Assembly (NCBI GenBank): GCA_013815575.1
Contig: JACDFX010000019.1
Span: 1-11,211 of the forward strand
Direction: 5' to 3'
DNA: 11,211 nucleotides
From: Rubrobacter sp.
Lineage (GTDB): Bacteria > Actinomycetota > Rubrobacteria > Rubrobacterales > Rubrobacteraceae
In this document: positions 6,407 through 11,211 of the stretch, piece by piece
Layout: the number at the start of each line of letters is the position of its first letter
Numbering within the stretch: the stretch's first letter is position 1
The notes under the pieces: model-generated
Told to the model about the DNA's origin: nothing
Database searches by the model: none
Seen by the model: the letters and a program-made list of their open reading frames with translations, nothing else
Translations under genes and position numbers: made by a program

Positions 6407-7725
6407 TGGCCGAGTCGATGGGGGCGCCCGCCCGGTCGGTGGCGAACGTGCAGGAGTTCTCCCGGATAAAGGAGGTCGTCTCCGGCTGGTCCGGGGTGCG
6501 GCAGTACCTGAGGGGCGGGGACGGCGGCCAGATCGTGCCGGTCGTCATCCTCAAGGACCGCCGGCGCTACGGCTGGCTCTTCCTTCTCGGCGTCGCCATC
6601 TACGTGATGGGCTTCGGCCTCTTCTCCGGCAACGTCGGGGTCGCGGTCCTCGCCGGCCTCGTCGCCTTCTTCTTCCTGGCCCTCGCCCTCCTCTGGCTCT
6701 GGCGCGGGGCCATCGTGGAGATAGAGCAGGGGACGACCGGCGTCCTCTCGCGCTATGGCAGAATAGAAGGGACCCTGACACCGGGGCGCCACTACCTCTG
6801 GCGGCCGTGGGACAAGGTGGAGTTCGTCGTTGATACGGCCACCGAGATCCCGTACTTAGCGCCCGTAGCCGTCTGCCCGACCCGCGAGAACGTGCCGCTC
6901 AAGGCCATCGAGTTCTTCCTCAAGTTCCGCATCGTCGACCCGCTCGCCTTCGTCCGCACCATAGGAGCCAGCAACTTCGACCTCGTCCTCTCAAGCGCCG
7001 TCCAGGATGCCATCCGCCAGCGCAGCCGTCAGGTCAGCACCGAGAAGGCCTACGACCTGCGCGGCTCGGACGTCGGGGACATGCAGGAGTACCTGAACCG
7101 CCAGCTCGCGAGCTACGGTGTCCGCATCCTCGGGGCCAACATCCCGGACGTCCAGCTCCCCGACCAGTACCAGACCCACCTTGCCACCCGCGAGCGCGTC
7201 GCCAAGGAGCTTGCCGCCTACGAGCGCGAGTGGGAGCTAACCCGCAAGCAGCGCATAGACACTTTGCTGATGGAGATAGAGCGCTCCAAGAAAGACCGTG
7301 ACGCCCGCCTCATAGAAGTAAAAGAGGCCCGCAACCGCGCCCGCCAGGACGTGGCGAGGATGCTGGAAGAGAAGGAGACGGAGGCCCAGCGCGTGCGCCT
7401 CGAAATAGAGACTCGGGGCAGGGCCGCACTCACCGAGGCCGAGAACGAGGCGACCGCCCTTCACCACCTCGGACAGGCCCACCGCGACAACCGGGCCGTC
7501 GTCCAATACGAGCTCGCCCGGCGCCGCATCGAGGTCGGAGAGAGGCTCATGCAGCACGCCCCGCGCCCCGTCCTCGTTCGGGGAGGGGGAGGGGAGCAGT
7601 CCGCGCTCTCGACCTTGATCCTCGCCCAGATGCTCCCGCAACTGACCCGGAACGGCGGTGCGTTGAATGGCGCCGGCGATACCGTTCGGAAGACGGCCCA
7701 CGAACTCATCGACGGAGAGGGGTAG
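6406..7725 (+). CDS. SPFH (band 7/prohibitin) membrane protein, second of a coupled pair
   Basis: A 439-residue SPFH protein with the same plan as its neighbour: N-terminal hydrophilic region (1-54), two TM segments (~56-72, ~76-99), SPFH domain (~100-260) with 'IEQGTTGVLSRYGRIEGTLTPG', 'WRPWDKVEFVVDT', 'VPLKAIEFFLKFRIVDPLAF' and 'GANIPDVQLPDQYQ', then a long coiled coil (~262-385) with many E, R and A residues, and a Gly-rich plus hydrophobic tail (LSTLILAQMLPQL, 401-413). The sequence differs clearly from the first SPFH protein, so this is a diverged pair rather than a recent duplication. The ATG at 6406-6408 overlaps the upstream TGA by one base, and GGGGAGGAG at 6391-6399 is a strong ribosome site inside the upstream gene. 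Translation is therefore coupled and the two products probably assemble together, as HflK and HflC do. Confidence 0.88.
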   Translation: MAESMGAPARSVANVQEFSRIKEVVSGWSGVRQYLRGGDGGQIVPVVILKDRRRYGWLFLLGVAIYVMGFGLFSGNVGVAVLAGLVAFFFLALALLWLWRGAIVEIEQGTTGVLSRYGRIEGTLTPGRHYLWRPWDKVEFVVDTATEIPYLAPVAVCPTRENVPLKAIEFFLKFRIVDPLAFVRTIGASNFDLVLSSAVQDAIRQRSRQVSTEKAYDLRGSDVGDMQEYLNRQLASYGVRILGANIPDVQLPDQYQTHLATRERVAKELAAYEREWELTRKQRIDTLLMEIERSKKDRDARLIEVKEARNRARQDVARMLEEKETEAQRVRLEIETRGRAALTEAENEATALHHLGQAHRDNRAVVQYELARRRIEVGERLMQHAPRPVLVRGGGGEQSALSTLILAQMLPQLTRNGGALNGAGDTVRKTAHELIDGEG

Positions 7726-7772
7726 CTTCCCGAAACCATTCTCCACCGACCCGTATGAGACCCGATGGTGCT

Positions 7773-7820
7773 CCAGACGCGCTTGCCGTCCGTGGAGTCT
7801 ATGAGGACGCGGGTCGTGGC
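7773..7820 (-). repeat. Direct repeat copy 1: fragment of a cimA/leuA-like 3' end
   Basis: These 48 bases match 8627-8674 inside cimA at 46 positions and in the same orientation. Read on the minus strand they encode ATTRVLIDSTDGKRVW, identical in protein to CimA residues 472-487. Both base differences (7791 and 7815) are silent third positions. The next four codons read S-T-I-G against G-A-V-G in cimA, which is conservative, and then similarity stops. This looks like the remnant of a second or displaced cimA/leuA tail rather than a chance match. Confidence 0.85.
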
Positions 7821-7847
7821 GGGCTCTCGGAGACTGACGGAGTTGGT

Positions 7848-7865
7848 ATGCTGGCGAAGCTTTGA
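7848..7865 (+). other. Possible five-codon leader ORF (MLAKL) before the PIN gene
   Basis: ATG at 7848 with GGAG five bases upstream (7839-7842) opens a five-codon frame whose TGA (7863-7865) overlaps the TTG start of the PIN gene (7862-7864). Either it couples translation to the weakly placed TTG start, or it is the true N-terminus of the PIN gene cut off by another one-base deletion. Confidence 0.3.
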
Positions 7866-8301
7866 GGCTGTACTTCGACAACAACGTCTACAACCGTCCG
7901 TTTGACGATCAGCGCATAGCCAGAAACCGGTCCGAAGCCCAGGCTATCGAGGAACTGCTGCGAAGGGTTGTGGCCGGCGATGCGCAATTGGTATCGTCTT
8001 TCGTTCTGGAAACAGAGCACTCACTCCTACCTCAGGGTGTCAGACGTGCCCGAGTCGGCGCTCTCATACGCGGTTTGACGAAGGAGAGCGTTAGACAGCT
8101 CCGTCTGTTCTGCGAAGGGCTCAAGCGTTGGAGAATATCGGGATAGCGAAGCGGGATGCTTTGCATGTGGGGGCTGCCGAACAGGCACAGGTAGACTACT
8201 TCGTTACGTGCGAGGATAAACTCCTGAAGAGAGCGAGACGGGCCGGAACCCGAATCGAGGTCGTTTCGCCGCTGGAGTTGTTCGAAAGGGACGTACTCTA
8301 A
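7862..8301 (+). pseudogene. PIN-domain ribonuclease toxin, broken by a frameshift
   Basis: Two frames together make one 146-residue PIN-domain protein, a family of Mg2+-dependent ribonucleases, many of them VapC-like toxins. The first frame (7862 to about 8095) gives 'LYFDNNVYNRPFDDQ' with the first catalytic Asp (D6) and 'LVSSFVLETEHSL' with the second acidic site (E50 or E52). It then leaves the family pattern and stops at TAG 8144-8146. From about 8095 the -1 frame gives 'SVLRRAQALENIGIAKRDALH' in two stretches with the third acidic residue (DALH, D99 of the composite), 'AAEQAQVDYFVTCEDKLL' with E118/D119, and 'VVSPLELF', ending at TAA 8299-8301. A TAG at 8092-8094 in the second frame limits the shift to just after it. 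One lost base explains everything. The short 94-residue product lacks half the active site. The TTG start has no good ribosome site. Base composition is much lower in GC than the neighbours. Confidence 0.82.
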
Positions 8302-8534
8302 TGCAGACACGCAATCTTACCGACGAAGAAGTTTTGCAGCTTGGGTATCAAGCTCTTGTAGACGGGCTTGGGCCGGTAGGGTTCTTGCGCTTCGTGAGGC
8401 TATACGAGCCACCGACCGGTGACTACGCGGAGATCCGGGAGAAGATGTTCGAAGGCATGACCGTCCAGGACATCTACGACGAAGCCGTCCGCCTCGAAGC
8501 CGAGCGCGAAAAAGGAAGCGAAGCCGGGCGCTAG
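8301..8534 (+). CDS. Small acidic partner protein of the PIN gene, putative antitoxin
   Basis: An intact 77-residue protein. The pattern is 'TRNLTDEEVLQLGYQALVDGLGPVGFLRFVR', then 'GDYAEIREKMFEGMTVQDIYDEA' and a charged C-terminus. I recall similar small uncharacterised proteins ('alvealGpvgflrFirqfe...GDYt..r..wl...t.edi') in actinobacteria, cyanobacteria and Chloroflexi, but no experimental function. No ribbon-helix-helix, AbrB or Phd DNA-binding motif is obvious; it looks all-helical. Its ATG (8301-8303) overlaps the stop of the frameshifted PIN frame as TAATG, which both supports the PIN reading frame and suggests a toxin-antitoxin pair with coupled translation. The start region is AT-rich (28 G+C in the 60 bases at 8281-8340). 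Its TAG shares the palindrome CTAG with the cimA stop on the other strand. The antitoxin role is inferred from position only. Confidence 0.7.
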   Translation: MQTRNLTDEEVLQLGYQALVDGLGPVGFLRFVRLYEPPTGDYAEIREKMFEGMTVQDIYDEAVRLEAEREKGSEAGR

Positions 8535-10087
8535 GCTCCCTTCTTCCCGTTCACCCCGTACTCCAGCCCGTCCACCAGGGCCTGCCAGCTCGCCTCGATG
8601 ATGTTCTCGCCGACGCCCACCGCGCCCCAGACGCGCTTGCCGTCTGTGGAGTCTATGAGGACGCGGGTGGTGGCCGCCGTAGCCCGGTGCTCGTCGAGGA
8701 TGCGGACCTTGTAGTTTGAGAGGTGTATTTCTTTTAGCTCCGGGTAGTGGGGGCCGATCGCTTCCCTCAACGCCTTGTCGAGCGCGTTGACGGGGCCGTT
8801 TCCCTCGGCGGTTGAGATGACGCGCTGCCCTTTCACGAAAAGCTTTATCGTGGCTTCGGTGGTCGTGAGGCCGTCGGCGCGTTTCTCGCTTATGATCCTG
8901 AACGTCTCGAGCTCGAAGAGCGGGGTGTCCTCCCCGGCCGTGCGGCCGATGAGCAGGGCCAGGGAGGCGTCGGCGGCCTCGTAGTGGTAGCCCTCGTACT
9001 CTCGCCTCTTTATGGCGGAGAGGATCTGGGTGGCATCACCAGCGTCGATGCCGAGCTCCGCGGCCTTCGCCTTGATGGAGTTCTTGCCGGAGAGCTCCCC
9101 GACAGGCGTCCGGCGCACGTTGCCGACGACCTCGGGCGCCACGTGTTCGTAGGTGGCTGGGTCCTTACTAATGCCGTCCACGTGCAGCCCGCCCTTGTGG
9201 GCGAAGGCGCTCCTCCCGACGTAGGGCCTGTGCGTGTCGGGCGTGAGGTTCATGAGCTCTGAGACGTAGTTGGAGACACCGGTGAGCTTCTTCAGCCCCT
9301 CGTCGTCCACGACCTTCAGGCCCATCTTTAGCTGCAGGTTCGCGATGGTGGTTACCAGGTCGCAGTTGCCCGTCCGCTCCCCGACCCCGTTGACCGTCCC
9401 CTGAACGTGCGTCGCCCCGGCCTCGACGGCCGCCAGCGCGTTCGCCACCCCGCACCCGGCGTCGTTGTGGGTGTGGATACCGACCTCGACGTCGGGGAAC
9501 TCCCGCACCGTCCGCGCGACGACCGCCTTGAGCTCCGTCGGGAGCGTGCCGCCGTTCGTGTCGCAGAGGACGAGCGTCGTCGCCCCGGCCTCCGCCGCCG
9601 CCCGCAGGACTGCGAGCGCGTGGTCGGGGTCGTCCCTGAAACCGTCGAAAAAGTGCTCGGCGTCGAAGAGGACTTCCTTGCCGGCGTCGACGAGGTACGA
9701 GATGGTGTCCTTTACGGACTCGATGTTCTCCTCCGGCGTGGTCCTCAGGACTTTCTCGACGTGCAGCTTCCAGCTCTTGGCGACGATGCAGGCGACGGGT
9801 GCTGCGAGGGAGGGGAGGAGCGTCACCGCCGGGTCCTCCTCCGCGCGGCCGTTCGGGCGCCGCGCCCGCGTGAAGGCCACGAGCTTCGCGTTCTTTAGCT
9901 CCGAGGTGTCGAAGTTCTCGAAGAACTCGAGGTCTTTCGGGTTGGAGGCCGGAAAGCCGGCCTCTATGTAGTGGAGGCCAAGGGAGTCTAGCTGTGTGGC
10001 TATCCGGATCTTGTCCTCCGTCGTCAAACTCACGCCCTCGCGCTGTGTGCCGTCCCGTAGTGTGGTGTCGAAAAGCCTAACGCTCAT
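8531..10087 (-). CDS. cimA: (R)-citramalate synthase
   Basis: A 518-residue cytosolic enzyme that condenses pyruvate and acetyl-CoA to (R)-citramalate, the first step of the threonine-independent route to 2-oxobutyrate and isoleucine. The HMGL-like TIM barrel begins with LFDTTLRDGTQ (5-15), including the metal- and substrate-binding R and D. It also has 'FPASNPKD' (45-52), 'FDAEHFFDG' (141-149), 'LCDTNGG' (174-180), the metal-binding H-x-H motif 'GIHTHNDAG' (203-211) and 'VNGVGERTGNCDL'. The pattern FDAEHFFDG with SNPKD separates this CimA type from 2-isopropylmalate synthase. The C-terminal LeuA-type regulatory dimer domain (~385-510) is complete and should carry feedback inhibition. ATG at 10087 is chosen: GGGGAGGG lies just upstream, and it overlaps the leuB stop as ATGA. 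An in-frame start nine codons earlier would lie inside leuB and has no support. The gene ends by sharing CTAG with the convergent antitoxin-like gene. Confidence 0.95.
   Translation of the reverse strand: MSVRLFDTTLRDGTQREGVSLTTEDKIRIATQLDSLGLHYIEAGFPASNPKDLEFFENFDTSELKNAKLVAFTRARRPNGRAEEDPAVTLLPSLAAPVACIVAKSWKLHVEKVLRTTPEENIESVKDTISYLVDAGKEVLFDAEHFFDGFRDDPDHALAVLRAAAEAGATTLVLCDTNGGTLPTELKAVVARTVREFPDVEVGIHTHNDAGCGVANALAAVEAGATHVQGTVNGVGERTGNCDLVTTIANLQLKMGLKVVDDEGLKKLTGVSNYVSELMNLTPDTHRPYVGRSAFAHKGGLHVDGISKDPATYEHVAPEVVGNVRRTPVGELSGKNSIKAKAAELGIDAGDATQILSAIKRREYEGYHYEAADASLALLIGRTAGEDTPLFELETFRIISEKRADGLTTTEATIKLFVKGQRVISTAEGNGPVNALDKALREAIGPHYPELKEIHLSNYKVRILDEHRATAATTRVLIDSTDGKRVWGAVGVGENIIEASWQALVDGLEYGVNGKKGA
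8627..8674 (-). repeat. Direct repeat copy 2, inside cimA
   Basis: This is the cimA-internal copy of the 48-base repeat (codons 472-487, in the regulatory domain). It lies 854 bases from copy 1 (7773-7820), and the PIN module plus the end of cimA lie between them. The two mismatches to copy 1 are at 8645 and 8669. Confidence 0.85.
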
Positions 10088-11151
10088 GCAACGCCCTCCC
10101 CGGCCCCGACCCACCGGCCGACGGCCTGCGCCACCTGCTCCGTCGTTTTGCTCCCGCCGAGGTCGGCGGTCAGGAAGTGGGCCTCCAGGGCCACCGAGAC
10201 GCCCTGCTCTATAGCCTCGGCCACGTCGGGACGGCCCAAAGTGTGGCGGAACATCATCGCGGCGGAGAGGATCGCGGCGTAGGGGTTCGCCTTGCCCTGC
10301 CCGACGATGTCCGGGGCTGAGCCGTGGACGGGCTCGAAGATGCCGGGTGAACCGGGATCTCCTAGTGACGCGCTCGGGAGCATCCCCATCGAGCCGGGCA
10401 GCATCGCGGCCTCGTCCGAGAGGATGTCCCCGAAGAGGTTCTCCGTAAGTATCACGTCGAACCGCTTGGGCTCCCTGACCAGGTGCATCGCCGCCGCGTC
10501 CACGAGGACGTGGTCGAGTTCGACGTCAGGGTAGCCCTTGGCGACCTCTGTGACGACCCGGCGCCACAGGCGGCCCGTCGCCATGACGTTCGCCTTGTCC
10601 ACGCTCGTCACGCGGCGCTTCCTGCGTTTGGCGGCGTCGAAGGCGACGCGGGCCACCCGGTCTATCTCTTCTTTGGTATAGACGGAGAGGTCGCTCGCCC
10701 GGTCTTCTCCCTCCTCCTTCTCACCGAAGTACGCGCCCCCGGTCAGCTCGCGCACGATCAGGACGTCGACCCCGGCCACGATCTCCTTCTTCAACGGGGA
10801 AGCGTCGAGCAACGCCGGAATCGCCACGACGGGCCGCAGGTTCGCGAACGCCCCGAGATGCTTCCTGAGCTTGAGCAACCCGGCCTCGGGCCTCACGGGC
10901 GCGTCGTCGAAGTCCGGATGGCCGACCGCTCCGAGCAGGACGGAATCGGAAGCGGCGGCCGCCTGCAGCGTCTCGTCTGAGACGGGGTCACCCTCGTCGC
11001 GGATGGCTACGCCGCCTATCTTGCGCTCCTCGTAGGAGAGCCGCACGCCGAAATGTTCCGCCGCGAGGTCCATCACCCCGCGCGCGGCCCCGATCACCTC
11101 CGGGCCTATTCCGTCGCCCGGTAGCAATAGTATGTCGAAAGAGTCGCGCAT
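10084..11151 (-). CDS. leuB: 3-isopropylmalate dehydrogenase
   Basis: A 355-residue NAD-dependent oxidative decarboxylase of leucine synthesis (3-isopropylmalate to 2-oxoisocaproate). With CimA it can also oxidise 3-methylmalate to 2-oxobutyrate for isoleucine. Family marks: 'LLLPGDGIGPEV' (8-19); substrate-binding arginines R96 (LRK), R106 (ANLRP) and R134 (VRELTGG); Y141 (YFGE); K186 (DKANV); metal-binding D218 (VDAAA), D242 and D246 in 'GDILSDEAAMLPGS'; and the NAD-binding loop 'GSAPDI' (277-282). Length is typical and no key residue is missing. The ATG at 11151 has a perfect AGGAGG six bases upstream. Its TGA (10086-10084) overlaps the cimA ATG by four bases (ATGA), so the pair is one operon, probably extended upstream beyond the window. 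Confidence 0.96.
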   Translation of the reverse strand: MRDSFDILLLPGDGIGPEVIGAARGVMDLAAEHFGVRLSYEERKIGGVAIRDEGDPVSDETLQAAAASDSVLLGAVGHPDFDDAPVRPEAGLLKLRKHLGAFANLRPVVAIPALLDASPLKKEIVAGVDVLIVRELTGGAYFGEKEEGEDRASDLSVYTKEEIDRVARVAFDAAKRRKRRVTSVDKANVMATGRLWRRVVTEVAKGYPDVELDHVLVDAAAMHLVREPKRFDVILTENLFGDILSDEAAMLPGSMGMLPSASLGDPGSPGIFEPVHGSAPDIVGQGKANPYAAILSAAMMFRHTLGRPDVAEAIEQGVSVALEAHFLTADLGGSKTTEQVAQAVGRWVGAGEGVA

Positions 11152-11157
11152 CGTGAT

Positions 11158-11163
11158 CCTCCT
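11158..11163 (-). promoter_or_regulatory. Shine-Dalgarno site of leuB
   Basis: Read on the minus strand this is AGGAGG, six bases before the leuB ATG. It fixes the leuB start and implies high translation. Confidence 0.85.
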
Positions 11164-11167
11164 AAAA

Positions 11168-11185
11168 CTCCGGCCTCGACCGGAG
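11168..11185 (-). other. Small inverted repeat upstream of the leuB ribosome site
   Basis: CTCCGG (11168-11173) and CCGGAG (11180-11185) form a six-base-pair stem with a six-base loop, placed four bases upstream of the AGGAGG. It could be the end of a leader structure, a terminator remnant or an operator. No T-run and no leucine-rich leader peptide are visible in the 60 bases available. Confidence 0.3.
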
Positions 11186-11211
11186 CCACTCTTGTCCTCC
11201 CGGCCCCAGGG

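Noticed and set aside
8090..8130. Programmed -1 frameshifting in the PIN gene
   Set aside because: No slippery heptamer of the X-XXY-YYZ type and no obvious downstream stimulating structure were found, so a mutation or sequencing error is simpler.
7773..8674. The direct repeats as true attL/attR sites of a mobile element
   Set aside because: No integrase or transposase lies between them. Recombining the copies would give cimA a nonsense tail (the frame runs on antisense to the second SPFH gene), so they do not behave like gene-restoring attachment sites.
1..11211. CRISPR arrays, rRNA, riboswitches, phage or transposase genes
   Set aside because: No regularly spaced repeats, conserved RNA cores or recombinase motifs were recognised on either strand.

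Overview
The window comes from a GC-rich, Gram-positive-like bacterium. The conserved genes are rich in G/C-ending codons and use AGG (Arg) and ATA (Ile) freely. One gene looks leaderless, with a TATAAT box 7 bases before its ATG. Several starts are GTG or TTG. Together with the gene content (citramalate synthase next to leuB, an MthK-like channel, paired SPFH proteins) this suggests a deep-branching actinobacterium such as Rubrobacter. That assignment is inference; no rRNA or other phylogenetic marker lies in the window.

Layout. (1) Positions 1-1402, plus strand: the C-terminal RCK_C (TrkA-C) domain of a truncated K+ transport protein, then a complete two-TM potassium channel with a cytoplasmic RCK (TrkA-N/TrkA-C) gate. 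(2) 1553-3967, minus strand: an 804-codon gene joining a MalG-type ABC sugar permease to a GT-C (PMT_2/ArnT-like) membrane glycosyltransferase. (3) 4088-4459, plus: a MmcQ/YjbR-family protein, followed by a decayed C-terminal fragment of a PA0069/Rv2578c-like radical SAM gene (about 4467-4589). (4) 4763-7725, plus: two translationally coupled SPFH (band 7) membrane proteins. (5) 7726-8534, plus: an AT-richer, probably acquired module made of a frameshifted PIN-domain toxin gene and a small intact partner of the antitoxin type. A 46/48-identical copy of part of the 3' end of cimA lies on its left, so the module sits between direct repeats. (6) 8531-11151, minus: leuB and cimA, overlapping by ATGA and clearly co-translated.

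How the genes work together. LeuB and CimA give the threonine-independent route to isoleucine: CimA makes (R)-citramalate from pyruvate and acetyl-CoA, and LeuB can oxidise both 3-isopropylmalate and 3-methylmalate. The two K+ genes form a small ion-homeostasis unit. The two SPFH proteins probably build a hetero-oligomeric membrane scaffold. The PIN pair is a decaying toxin-antitoxin-like locus. The ABC permease part of the fusion has no ATPase, second permease or binding-protein partner in view.

The items most worth a second look are the permease-glycosyltransferase fusion, the cimA-derived direct repeat around the PIN module, the PIN partner family, the coupled SPFH pair, the channel's altered selectivity filter and leaderless start, and the radical SAM relic.
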